DNA from: Elymus sibiricus
Lineage: Eukaryota; Streptophyta; Magnoliopsida; Poales; Poaceae
Direction: 5' to 3'
Assembly (NCBI GenBank): GCA_039707655.1
Contig: CM077666.1
Location: 241,086,166-241,150,165 of the forward strand
Length of the DNA stretch: 64,000 bases
The notes below the pieces were generated by a model that did no database searches, was not told where the DNA came from, and worked only from the letters and a program-made list of their open reading frames with translations. Position numbers and translations under genes: made by a program. Positions within the stretch are counted from its first letter, which is position 1. The number at the start of each line of letters is the position of its first letter. Positions 1 through 9,924 of the stretch are shown one piece after another.

Positions 1-86
1 AAGAGTTGAGCCTTGGTGATGTAGTTGTTCGGTGCGTCGTCTTGCTCATCGAAGAGGGGGTTGATAGAAGTGCTCGGCCTATCCAT
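1..86 (-). CDS. E1 gag, N-terminal 28 codons (cut by window edge)
   Basis: The start codon at 86 opens MDRPSTSINPLFDEQ, the conserved gag N-terminus also seen in E4, E6, E7 and E9. The frame is open to the window edge. Nothing can be said about the rest of the protein. Confidence 0.75.
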   Translation of the reverse strand, partial: MDRPSTSINPLFDEQDDAPNNYITKAQL

Positions 87-1447
87 GATTCTCAAACAAG
101 TGTTAGTGGAAGAAAGAAACAAACTAGACCAATGTACCTTATCCAATGTTGAAGATGGATCAATGATCACCCAATATGGTATTATGGAAATAGTGCAATT
201 GGTACCGGATCATGGCAATCTCACACCTACACAAGTAAAGCTTTTGGAGGAGTTTGGTTAGGAATGTGGCACAAAATTTCTGCAATTGTTAGCAAGATAT
301 CAATAATGTTGAAAAAGATTCACAAGTTCGCACATGAAACAAGTAGACCACTAGCAATAAGGAGTACACGGAAACACACACACGAATAGATAAATGAGGT
401 CGTGCAACCAAGGAATGAGCTCAAAATGTGGAATCCACGGAAAACGCTCGTGTTGCACAATACTAGAGAGAAGCTAGCACGATTGCTCAATAGGCGGATA
501 CGAACTTGTGCACAGCCTATAAGAGACAAAACGTATGGGCTTTCTATCTCAAGTATGCTATGTATGTATGCGTCCCGGTGAACTCGGTCATGATGATCCA
601 AGATGATCAAATATGATATGTAATGTGGTGATGCCATGGCTATTGCTTACAAGCTTGTTGTTGCTCTTTTCTCTTTGCTTAAAAGCTTCTCTTTCTTTCG
701 ATATTTTCCTTTGGTCACTTATGCAAAATGCTCTTACGAGGATAACAATGATGTATATGCGGGAACAAAATTTTGGCACAAGAGATGATATATGATATAT
801 GCACGCTATAATAGCTATGCGGAACGGTATCACTAAGTGCACAAGTAGCGTTGCCCGGCAACACTCAAATGGCTAGTCTCATAGGAAAGCGACGCAGAAG
901 AGGGTCTTGGGGTAAACAATGCAATGGCAAGGAAATGAACAAGTTGTCGTCGAGGTTACCATCCTTGCTTACGGTTGAGATGTCACGATGGTGACACGGT
1001 CGTTGTCGTTGTCGAGGAAGGGGAGTGCACGGTCTTCAGTACGTTGGCGAAGATGCTGCTGCACCGTTGTCGAAGATGCCCTTCTCGTAGAAGTATCGAT
1101 GTTGCGGAAGTCGTCAGGTTTGGGCGGTTGTACCGGTTGAGTGGGCGGTTGAACCGGTTGAGCGGTAGTTGACCGGTGGTTGGGCGGTACAACCGGTAAT
1201 CACTGGTAAAATCTGGGCGGAAGAACACGAGATCTAAGAAGAAAATTGATGGGGAAATGAAAAAATTTGGGGAATTTTGTGGTGGGGAAGGCTAGATCCA
1301 CTTGAAACACAACAAATCCATGGATCAAAATCAACAAAACATCATCAAACCAACAAATCAAAAATTGGGCAAAAATAACAAAATTGGGGCTAGAAAGTGG
1401 AGGGGAAGAACTCCAAAGTGTGAATCAACGTGGCTCTGATACCAAGA
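87..1447 (-). other. E1 leader (PBS to gag start)
   Basis: The PBS is 1432-1444 (sense TGGTATCAGAGCC), an intact complement of the plant initiator-Met tRNA 3' end. Palindromic words with CCGGT/ACCGG arms lie at 1121-1206, about 240-330 nt from the LTR end, and match the words in this element's LTR. The conserved leader core follows, including the twin motif (sense AAGCTTTTAAGCAA at 675-688 and AAGCTTGTAAGCAA at 643-656). No coding sequence of its own is recognised. Confidence 0.85.
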
Positions 1448-1785
1448 TGATGTAGGGTGGAACCCTAAATGACGATCTTTTCACAAATTGGAGGGGAAGA
1501 GGCAAGAACACAAGAACACAAATCACTCAATTGACACAAATCCAATCACACATGCACTAGATCCACATACACATACGGGGATACTCGATCCAAAGTCAAC
1601 ACAAGAGGATACACGGTAGCTAGTTCATCCCGATCCGTAGAGGAGTTGAGGTCTTGAATCCGGAGTGGATCTTCTCACATGGGTCTCATGGAGGTTTTGA
1701 TCTCCATGGGAGAGGTATGGATGACCCTAATTCGGAGCTAGGAGACGAGTATTTATAGTCCAAGGGCGTTGAGGGATACATGGGT
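1448..1785 (-). repeat. E1 5' LTR, 3' part (split by E2)
   Basis: Begins on the plus strand with TGATGTAGGG, the complement of the common LTR end CCCTACATCA. A TATA box in the sense strand lies at 1750-1757, and the telobox-like TAGGGTTA type sequence near the LTR end is present. The last five bases, TGGGT (1781-1785), are the left TSD of E2. Confidence 0.9.
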
Positions 1786-2921
1786 TGATACGGGGTTACC
1801 CGATCTTCACGGAGGATCTGCTTGAGGAACGAATCAACGCCACCTGAAGGGTACGAAGGAAACCCTCGATCCCAGCCAACAACGCTGTCGGGTAAAGGAT
1901 AACTAGTGCAACCTGACGAGACCGAAGCTAGCTACTGCATATGCAACAACCAGCAACAAGTATTCGCCCAACCACACTCTTAGGATTCCAATCCACGCAA
2001 CCACGCACGAAGTTGGAAGCACGAACTGGTCGCCGCCTCAACGGCTGCTGTTGTAAAATCACAAAGTGAGTTTACTCTCTCACAAGGCAAGATTACAAGA
2101 GCTAAGGAGGAAGTGAACTCTCAATTAAGATTCTGGTTGCACTTAGCTAACCTATGCTGAAATCCAATTGCCAAAGAGTTGTGGCTGAAGTGGGGGAAGG
2201 GGTATTTATACTAGGAACAGCCCTCCTAGTTTAGGTGTGAAACCAGTCCAAAAGAGAGGCTCAAATTCGTGGTAACCAGCTGGTCAAGGGAGCAAACACA
2301 TGGAGCCTCGCGCAGCAATTAATGCTCTGGACAACTTGCATTGGAACTCTCATATCCTTTGACTCAGGACTCCAAATGTTGCACCGTTTGATTTTCCTGA
2401 AAGTAGACTTCAAATGCTGTCCAATTTGTACTCTCACACGTGCTGGAACCTCATATATTTGTGTTGCATGATGTAGCAAGTTCTGGGACGAATTCTGGAA
2501 CTGTGCATGCAACAATAGATTGTTGAGATGGCTTGCTATTCTTCCTTGAGGTGTAATTAGTTGCCCTTGTCACCAAAACATGGTTTACATCAGAGTTGAA
2601 ACTTGTTCTCTTCAAACTTGTTGTATGGGCTTCAGAACTTGTTTCTTCATGAGCTGAACTTGTTTCTTCATGTGCTGAAAGTTGTTGGTTGTCCTCAACA
2701 TTGTACCTGAGTAAAATCAGCATGATTTAGGCAGTATAAAGTTCTCATGGATAGTTGAAGTATGATCAGCTAGGAGCGCGTTCACCTCTTGTTCTATATG
2801 TTTGGCACGGCTCCTTGTCATGGGACCCAAATAGGTCTTCTTTGTAGTAGCTTCATTTGAGAGCAAAGATTGATGATGGGGAGAAGATGATAAACGAGGT
2901 GAACCTGGGATGTCCTCATCA
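1786..2921 (-). repeat. E2 3' LTR
   Basis: 1,136 bp, starting TGATACGGGG and ending TCCTCATCA on the plus strand. A sense TATA-like TATAAATA lies near 2205. The Pol-tail motif GPMTRSRAKHIEQEV is encoded at its sense start and is continuous with the upstream ORF. Relative to the 5' LTR it lacks 4 bp (in the region of 2722), which shortens the reading frame to ...LPKSC. Confidence 0.95.
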
Positions 2922-4237
2922 TCCTCCCCCTCTTCAAAAGGAGTCGTCCTCGACTCTTGACCCTCTTGATCGAAGCATGGAGATAGACCAACAACATTGA
3001 ATGTGAACAATAGCTTGGTTCCTGAGTTCCTTCTCATCTTCACCTTTGGTTTGTGTAGATCATCATCTACATGCCTGCATAATAGAAATGATAGTAGTAG
3101 CTCCGCCAACCTTAAAACAAATAATATGGAACCCATAGTATATGCGTTCACCTGATCGTCAACATGACACAATAGTATGTGCGTTCCATGAATGCTCGTC
3201 GTGATGGATTTCTCAAGCTGGTGTTGTTCCATCTCAATACGGAACACGCTTCTCACTTTGTTGTGATGTTTATGAATGAAGCTTAGTGTTTTTCTGCAAC
3301 TATACAATCTTACTTGCCTAGGATGGTCCTCATCATCCTCCCTTCCTTCAAGAAAAACCGTCCTCGGTTTTTGATAACCTGTAACAGCACTAAGGAAAAC
3401 AAACAACGTGTATGCATGGTATATGAAGACGTCACACATTTTGTTGTTACCAAGATTTTGCGCATTCCAAATTTCAGAAAAGTAATCTTCATAGAAGCAA
3501 ACCATATTTCTCAATGGGTCAACATAAGTTCCGGGTTTGTAAAAATTGTTGCTTGTTTTGCAAATATAAGTTAGGGACATAGCAGAATCATTCACATCAT
3601 TCCTACTCCTAGAAAAGCATGTTGTGATCATTTCAAAGCCAAAATCAGAAGTATGTATGTGTGACTCAACATATTTGGCTAGCAAGAATTTCTCATATGA
3701 TAGTTCAGATTTTTGCATAGTAGACCCTTGCAAATGTGGTGAACAAAGTTTTAGTATCTTCCATTGATCAACTCGTTTTGTTGTGACTTTAGTGCATGCA
3801 AAATATGAACATATGAGGATCAACAAATAAGTGACACATTCACCACAAACATACAGTTTCATTTCACATGACATAAGCTTTTTCACATAAGAATGGTTGC
3901 CCAAATGATTATCTTTCAGTTCTGCATGTCCATAGGAAGTAATGCATATTTTGTCCACAACAAACTTCACGCCAACACCATAATCTCCGTTCGAGTTAGA
4001 CTTAAAACAATATGGGTAAGTTTTGCATGGAGAGTTCCAATTTGTGACTCCAGAAATGTTTGTGATAGGAAAATTCAATTGAATAGGTTCAGCAAGCATG
4101 GCACAATCTAAAGCATGAACATGAGATATTCCATCAAGCATTTTGTCATGCCTTACTATTTTCACATTATCAAAATGATAGGCAATCATGTGATCCAATG
4201 GTTCAGGCATAGTAGAACAAGCAATCATAGAAGGCAT
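2717..4237 (-). CDS. E2 ORF2, 506 aa, unknown Cys-rich protein ending in a Pol-like tail
   Basis: Function is not recognised. The frame is the same as the upstream gag ORF, from which it is separated by one TGA (4322-4324) and no other stop. No RT, RNase H, integrase or protease motif is present. Visible parts: an N-terminal two-thirds rich in Cys and aromatic residues; a DVFIYHAYTLF motif about residue 270 that also occurs in E5 ORF2; an acidic EGREDDEDHP stretch; then SRTTPFEEGEDDEDIP and GPMTRSRAKHIEQEV, which match the region after integrase in related elements. The last part lies inside the 3' LTR. One reading is a former gag-pol whose pol core was replaced; another is an intron-containing product, since acceptor-like TTACAG sits just after the YHAYTLF motif. 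Confidence 0.6.
   Translation of the reverse strand: MPSMIACSTMPEPLDHMIAYHFDNVKIVRHDKMLDGISHVHALDCAMLAEPIQLNFPITNISGVTNWNSPCKTYPYCFKSNSNGDYGVGVKFVVDKICITSYGHAELKDNHLGNHSYVKKLMSCEMKLYVCGECVTYLLILICSYFACTKVTTKRVDQWKILKLCSPHLQGSTMQKSELSYEKFLLAKYVESHIHTSDFGFEMITTCFSRSRNDVNDSAMSLTYICKTSNNFYKPGTYVDPLRNMVCFYEDYFSEIWNAQNLGNNKMCDVFIYHAYTLFVFLSAVTGYQKPRTVFLEGREDDEDHPRQVRLYSCRKTLSFIHKHHNKVRSVFRIEMEQHQLEKSITTSIHGTHILLCHVDDQVNAYTMGSILFVLRLAELLLSFLLCRHVDDDLHKPKVKMRRNSGTKLLFTFNVVGLSPCFDQEGQESRTTPFEEGEDDEDIPGSPRLSSSPHHQSLLSNEATTKKTYLGPMTRSRAKHIEQEVNALLADHTSTIHENFILPKSC
2922..2935 (-). other. E2 polypurine tract
   Basis: Sense GAAGAGGGGGAGGA abuts the 3' LTR. It is also translated, as the EEGED part of ORF2. 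This is the expected plus-strand primer for reverse transcription. Confidence 0.85.
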
Positions 4238-4321
4238 TGTTGCAGTACGGTTATACTTACAATCATTCTCTTGTTCTTGCTGTAATCTTACTTCAATACA
4301 ATCTTCCTCTTGATCAAACCA

Positions 4322-5344
4322 TCATTCCTCATGAGCACATGATGAATCATCAACTCTGATTTGCCTCTCTTCTTGTTCCTCCATGTTGTGGGAAAGTGTA
4401 TCAGCACCGGATTCCTCTTCCTGAAAGCAAACCTGTACATTGCAAGGAATAATGCAAGGAATAGAATGGGTTATGTTAGTTTCAGAATCCTCACATTTTG
4501 TTTCAGCTAATACTCTCATTTCCTTTGGTATATCTCTCGAACTCTCCTTTGTGGTGGGGCTCTCAATCTCACTTTTAGTGGAGTCAGACATCTCACTTTT
4601 TATAATATCACTCTCACATATTTTGGCTATGTGGCTCTCATTCTCACTTGGGATTTGGTGTGCATTTGTTGCTACAGAATTCTGACAAATAGTGAGGCTC
4701 TTTTCTTGTGATGCAAGCACCTTTTTCTCATCACAAATTTGCTTACTTGTAGTAAATGACCTTTGCTGCATCTTGTTCTCTGCGTTGCTTAGCCTCTTCA
4801 CGTGACTGATTCCTGAAGGGGACTGAATACCCAAGGTGAGTGGACTCGCAAGTTCTTTCTGAATTCTCCTTTCTTCATCTATGGCAAAAGTCACAAGGTC
4901 CTGCATACTACCATCATATTTCAAACGAACAGTAGCAGCCACATCACGTTTCAGACCACCTTTAAAATATGCACTTGTTGTTGATGTATCCACAACATTC
5001 GCACGATACATTGCAACCTTTAGCTCATCATAATAGGCTTGGACAGATCTGAAACCTTGTTTAATGCTCTTCATGTGACGAAACAAATAGTCTTCATATC
5101 TTGTTGGTACAAACTCCTTCCTCATGATCTCCTTCAACTCGACCCATGTTCTTACAAACCTCCTTTTGCGGTGGTGCTTCCACCACTTACAAGCATACTC
5201 TTCAAACTCCATGGTTGCTCGAAGCACTTGCTTTGTTTTTGGAAATTTCTTCAACTCCAACTCCATGAATTGTACCCATTCAAGGTACTCCTCCGGATCA
5301 GCACTTCCGTAGAAAGGAAGTTCCACGTACTCACGACCTGCCAT
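4322..5344 (-). CDS. E2 ORF1, gag-like protein, 340 aa
   Basis: Contains the plant retrotransposon gag core at about residues 8-150: FYGSADPEEYLEW, an ACKWW motif, a region equivalent to MKDVMRARFVPTHY (here MRKEFVPTRYEDY) and a VQAYYDEL helix. The C-terminal half is Ser/Glu-rich and disordered-looking. There is no CCHC zinc knuckle, which the autonomous elements have. The start at 5344 is chosen for its strong plant context (ACCATGGC) and because the homology begins just after it. The terminal TGA is followed in frame by ORF2. Confidence 0.8.
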   Translation of the reverse strand: MAGREYVELPFYGSADPEEYLEWVQFMELELKKFPKTKQVLRATMEFEEYACKWWKHHRKRRFVRTWVELKEIMRKEFVPTRYEDYLFRHMKSIKQGFRSVQAYYDELKVAMYRANVVDTSTTSAYFKGGLKRDVAATVRLKYDGSMQDLVTFAIDEERRIQKELASPLTLGIQSPSGISHVKRLSNAENKMQQRSFTTSKQICDEKKVLASQEKSLTICQNSVATNAHQIPSENESHIAKICESDIIKSEMSDSTKSEIESPTTKESSRDIPKEMRVLAETKCEDSETNITHSIPCIIPCNVQVCFQEEESGADTLSHNMEEQEERQIRVDDSSCAHEE

Positions 5345-6428
5345 GGTTAGTTTTGCAAAAGCCCTATAGTACTAGAAGCATATATGTGGGTAAAAACTCA
5401 AGCTCACCTCACTTACCAACCGAAGCTCATGTAACTTCCAAGTGAGAGAAGAATCGTGCTCAACCGTGGTGCCGGTGGTTGGTATACAAAGAGTGATGAA
5501 TCAAGCGAATACAAGTCTAGGGTTGCACATGCGGGGCTGTTTGGTGGGGCTTGGGTGGGATATATATGTAGCAAAAGATTGACTAATCTGCAATCTAGAT
5601 ATTGTTGAACGAAGTAATCATCCACACAAGATTCTAATGCCCTTAGTTGCTGAATGAGATATAAGTGAGGTACATGCAACTCATACCAAGGAATCAGATT
5701 TGCTAGAAAGCAAGGATTGAAGATGTTGCACACTTGACAAGTTTCAGCTCACAATACAAACAAGGATTTCTCAAGATATAAGTGAAGAACAGTCCCAAAT
5801 TTCTCTCTTTTGCTTCTTGCACACACTTTCTTTGTTTGGGCAGATCTCTTTTTTTTTTTGCCTCCTTTTTTTTTGCTCTTTTTTTTTTTTGCTTTTTTTT
5901 TGACAAACTTCAACAAGGGAATTGGATCTGAACACACACTTTGGGGGATCCACGAAAATTACAATGGATGAGCTCAAACAACAAGAACATGCAGCTGAAA
6001 CTTTGGCAGAAAACACACACGAACTGATCTGATTTTTCTGGCTGGAAAACACGGTGGGAATCAGATCTAACAAGGATGGATGGAAAGTACACGGTGTGGG
6101 CTTTCCAAAATGCACAAAAACACCCAAAACGGACTCCGGATGACAAAGATACACAAGATTTGGTGGAGGATGCAGATCTGAAATCTGTGGACGAAAACAA
6201 ACACAAACACACAAGAATGGATGGGGGAAACTCAGCAACTAAAAACAAAAGATCTAGTGAACAAGAACTTGATAAAACTCACCAAATGACAGATTAAAGG
6301 CTGCAAAGGGCTTGGTAAAGGTATATTTTTTTTGTGGGGCTATTTTCTGGACTTTAGGATGAACAAGAACACAAACTAAACTAGGGATACAAGATCCTAC
6401 CGTGTCAACCGAAGCTCTGATGCCAAGA
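5345..6428 (-). other. E2 leader
   Basis: The PBS at 6414-6425 reads TGGCATCAGAGC in sense, one mismatch from the initiator-Met complement. Several homopolymer A runs (sense) lie at 5845-5905. The twin GCTTNTAAGC motif and palindromic words found in the other leaders are absent. Short Lys-rich ORFs over the A runs look like chance. Confidence 0.8.
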
Positions 6429-7568
6429 TGATACGGGGTTACCCAATCTTCACGGAGGATTTGCTTGAGGAACGAATCAACGCCACCTGAAGGGTACGAA
6501 GGAAACCCTCGATCCCAGCCAACAACGCTGTCGGGTAAAGGATAACTAGTGCAACCTGACGAGACCGAAGCTAGCTACTGCATATGCAACAACCAGCAAC
6601 AAGTATTCGCCCAACCACACTCTTAGGATTCCAATCCATGCAACCACGCACGAATTTGGAAGCACGAACTGGTCGCCGCCTCAACAGCTGCTGTTGTAAA
6701 ATCACAAAGTGAGTTTACCCTCTCACAAGGCAAGATTACAAGAGCTAAGGAGGAAGTGAACTCTCAAACAAGATTCTGGTTTCACTTAGCTAACCTATGC
6801 TGAAATCCAATTGCCAAAGAGTTGTGGCTGAAGTGGGGGAAGGGGTATTTATACTAGGAACAGCCCTCCTAGTTTAGGTGTGAAACCAGTCCAAAAGAGA
6901 GGCTCAAATTCGTGGTAACCAGCTGGTCAAGGGAGCAAACACATGGAGCCTCGCGCAGCAATTAATGCTCTGGACAACTTGCATTGGAACTCTCATATCC
7001 TTTGACTCAGGACTCCAAATGTTGCACCGTTTGATTTTCCTGAAAGTAGACTTCAAATGCTGTCCAATTTGTACTCTCACACGTGCTGGAACCTCATATA
7101 TTTGTGTTGCATGATGTAGCAAGTTCTGGGACGAATTCTGGAATTGTGCATGCAACAATAGATTGTTGAGATGGCTTGCTATTCTTCTTTGAGGTGTAAT
7201 TAGTTGCCCTTGTCACCAAAACATGGTTTACATCAGAGTTGAAACTTGTTCTCTTCAAACTTGTTGTATGGGCTTCATAACTTGTTTCTTCATGAGCTGA
7301 ACTTGTTTCTTCATGTGCTGAAAGTTGTTGGTTGTCCTCAACATTGTACCTGAGTAAAATCAGCACAGATGATTTAGGCAGTATAAAGTTCTCATGGATA
7401 GTTGAAGTATGATCAGCTAGGAGCGCGTTCACCTCTTGTTCTATATGTTTGGCACGACTCCTTGTCATGGGACCCAAATAGGTCTTCTTTGTAGCAGCTT
7501 CATTTGAGAGCAAAGATTGATGATGGGGAGAAGATGATAAACGAGGTGAACCTGGGATGTCCTCATCA
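6429..7568 (-). repeat. E2 5' LTR
   Basis: 1,140 bp, nearly identical to 1786-2921. The reading frame through it (7513 to 7094, minus) carries GPMTRSRAKHIEQEV and continues about 90 codons further than in the 3' LTR because of the 4-bp difference. Confidence 0.95.
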
Positions 7569-7573
7569 TGGGT

Positions 7574-8115
7574 CGTTGCCCTTTCACAGCGCGCAGGCTG
7601 ACCGGTTGTACCGTACTTGCGGGCGGTTATACCGCTGGGAGCTCAGGCACCGGTTCCTGGAGGTGTTCGCTGAAGGGGGGGACCGGTTGTACCGCTTGGG
7701 GGACCGGTTGTACCGGGCTGGCTGGCGCTGGGGGAATAACCGGGCTGGTACCGGTCTTGCTCCACTCGATTACAGAAGGCTGACCGGTACTTGGGCGATA
7801 GTGGAGCGGTTAAACCGGTGGACCGGTTGTTGACCGGTTGTACCGGTGTTCCTGGGCTGGGCACAGTCATCTCCAAGTCCTGGGTGTCCATCTTGCTCCA
7901 TTCCTTCTCCTTGGTCGATTCCTTGGTACCTAAGTATGCAAAGTGTCTCCGTTTGAGTTAGTAGCCATGTCTCATGTGATTCGAAAGGGAGTTGCGAGAG
8001 GAGAGATGTCACTTCGGTCTCGATTGCTCTTGCACGGGCTCTAGTCATGGGTCCATTTAGTGTCTTGGAAGACGAAGGTACATCCATGGGGATAACCGTA
8101 GGATGCTCTGCATTA
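7574..8115 (-). repeat. E1 5' LTR, 5' part (split by E2)
   Basis: Continues the LTR after the right TSD of E2 (7569-7573). It carries a dense cluster of CCGGT-arm words at about 7599-7855. The sense start encodes the Pol tail motif [15 protein letters not shown]. With 1448-1785 the LTR totals about 880 bp, close to the complete LTRs of E4 and E12. Confidence 0.9.
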
Positions 8116-8972
8116 GACGGTAACCTCGACGATAACTTGTTCATATCCTTGCCATTGCATTGTTAACCCTTGAGACCATCTTTTGCGTAGCTTACCTACG
8201 AGACTAGCCATTTGAGTATTGCCGGGCAACGCTACTTGTGCACTTTAGTGATACCGTTCCGCATAGCTATCATAGCGTGCATAGTTCATCATATCATCTC
8301 TTGTGCCAAATTTTCTTCCCTCATATACATCATTGCTATCTTCGTACGAGCATTTCGCATATGTGGCCAAAGGAAACCATCAAAAGAAAGAGAAGCTTTT
8401 AAGCAATAGAGAAAGAGAAACAGCAAGCTTGTAAGCATTGCCACATTACATATCATATTTGATCATCTTGGATAATTGTGACAAGTTCACCGGGAATCAT
8501 ACATACATAGCATAAGTGAGATAGAAAGTCCATACGTTTTGTCTCTTATAGGTTGTGCACAAGTTCGTATCCACCTATTGAGCAATCGTGCTAGTGTCTC
8601 TCTAGTGTTGTGCAACAAGAGCATTTTCCGTGGATTCCACATTTTGAGCTCATTCCTTGGTTGCACGACCTCATTTATCTATCTGTGCGTGTGTTTCCGT
8701 GTGCTACTTATTGCTATTGGTCTACTTGTTACACTTGCGAACTTGTGAATCTTTTTCAACATTATTGATATCTTGCTTGCAAATTGCAACTATTTTGTGC
8801 CACCATCCTAACCAAGCTACTCCATAAGCCTTTTTGTGTAGGTGTGAGAAACAAACCCGGTACCAATTCTACTATCATAGCTATACATTGAGTGATACTC
8901 GATACATCTTCAATCTTCGGAAAAGGTAACTTTGGTTTTGTTCCCTCATTTCCTACTCACCTCTACTTGATC
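8116..8972 (+). other. E6 leader, 3' portion
   Basis: About 860 bp of the conserved leader core up to the gag start. The twin motif is at 8393-8406 and 8425-8437. The PBS and the word cluster would lie upstream of E1 and cannot be seen. A possible 3' splice site, CTAAC followed by a T-rich stretch and TGTGTAG, occurs near 8808-8842, as in the other leaders. Confidence 0.85.
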
Positions 8973-8984
8973 ATGATGGATAGG
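8973..8984 (+). pseudogene. E6 gag, first codons before E3 insertion
   Basis: ATG ATG GAT AGG (Met-Met-Asp-Arg) is the conserved gag start. E3 interrupts it immediately; ATAGG (8980-8984) is E3's left TSD and gag resumes after 34104. Confidence 0.8.
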
Positions 8985-9924
8985 TGTTGTAGGGTAGAGA
9001 CCCTAGGTGAAGATCTTTTCACACTTGGAGTGTATGAGGGATGAACTCACAAGAACACAAGAGAGAAATCACTCAAACAAACCCAAATCACACATCCACT
9101 AGAGTAGCATACATAGATCCACAAGCATACATAGACAATCAAAGGAAAATAGCACAAAGATAAGGTTCTTCCCACTCCAAAGGAGGTGAGGTCTTGATGA
9201 TCCTATGATGGGGATCGTTCCCTAGAAGGGGTCTTGAATCCACAAGGGGATCTTCTCTCTAGGAGGTCTTGATCTCCAAGAGGAGTAGTAGATGAGCAAA
9301 GCCCTCTATGAATATCTCAATACACTTTGCTAACCCTAACAAATGTCTCAGGTACGGAATATATAGTAGGTGGGAGGTAGGGGACGAAGAGAGGGCAAAA
9401 CAGGCAAAAGACAGCCACCTCGCTGGATGGCCCGTGCGCACGGGTTAAGTGAGGCCCGTGCGCACGGGGGTCCCGTGGGCACGGTACAAGCCCGTGCGCA
9501 CGGGGTGTGCTACAGCGGGGAGGCCCGAGTGCACGGGGTCTTTGGGGCCCGTGTGCACTGGGTGTCCAGAGACTTTCTGGACAGGCCGTGCGCACGGGGT
9601 CCAAAGAGCCCGTGGGCACAGGGTCGCCTGGGCACTCCTTCTTCCCGTTGCTTGACTCCGTCTTCCTGGCGGTGCTGCCCTCCTTCTCCCTGGACTTGAC
9701 GAGGCTCCCTAGCTTCTTGGTGGTCGACTCCATCATGCCTAATGATACATAACATTCCTTTGTGAGGTAGCATCCAAGTTCCATCCATATCTATGTGTAA
9801 GTCATAGAGGAGTGAATTCACCTCGTTCTCGATGGCACGTGCGCGGGCTCTTGTCATAGGTCTGCTTGGTGCTTGGTGAGGTGGTGAAGTATCCATGGGG
9901 ATGATCGAAGGATGCTCTGCATCA
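8985..9924 (-). repeat. E3 3' LTR
   Basis: 940 bp. A sense TATATA lies at 9360-9365. Words of the form CCCGTGCGCACGGG fill 9430-9625. The sense start encodes [15 protein letters not shown], in frame with integrase across the PPT. Confidence 0.93.

Larger units (their letters stand above)
1786..7568 (-). mobile_element. E2: complete non-autonomous gypsy-like LTR retrotransposon
   Basis: This is a full element: LTRs at both ends, TSD TGGGT (1781-1785 and 7569-7573), PBS and PPT. Inside are a gag-core ORF and a second Cys-rich ORF in the same frame, with no protease, RT, RNase H or integrase. The LTRs share their first bases (sense TGATGAGGACATCCC) with E13 but not with the other elements. By eye the two LTRs differ at about 14 positions plus one 4-bp indel in about 1,140 bp, so this is one of the younger insertions. 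Mobilisation must be in trans. Confidence 0.93.
1..8115 (-). mobile_element. E1: Ty3/gypsy LTR retrotransposon, 5' end only (rest lies left of window)
   Basis: The element reads right to left: 5' LTR (7574-8115 plus 1448-1785, split by E2), PBS, leader, then the first codons of gag running off the left edge. The LTR terminus at 8115 reads TA instead of TG in sense, an apparent point mutation. It sits inside the leader of E6, whose sequence resumes at 8116 with GACGG, the presumed TSD; the left copy is outside the window. The LTR text is closest to that of E12. Pol is not visible. Confidence 0.9.

Noticed and set aside
5749..5937. Lys-rich ORFs in the E2 leader
   Set aside because: They translate homopolymer A runs; overlapping frames are equally open and no homology is visible.
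9370..9784. ORFs over the CCCGTGCGCACGGG cluster (repeated RAHG or PVRTG peptides)
   Set aside because: These are open because the repeated words lack stops in several frames; both strands and multiple frames are open alike.
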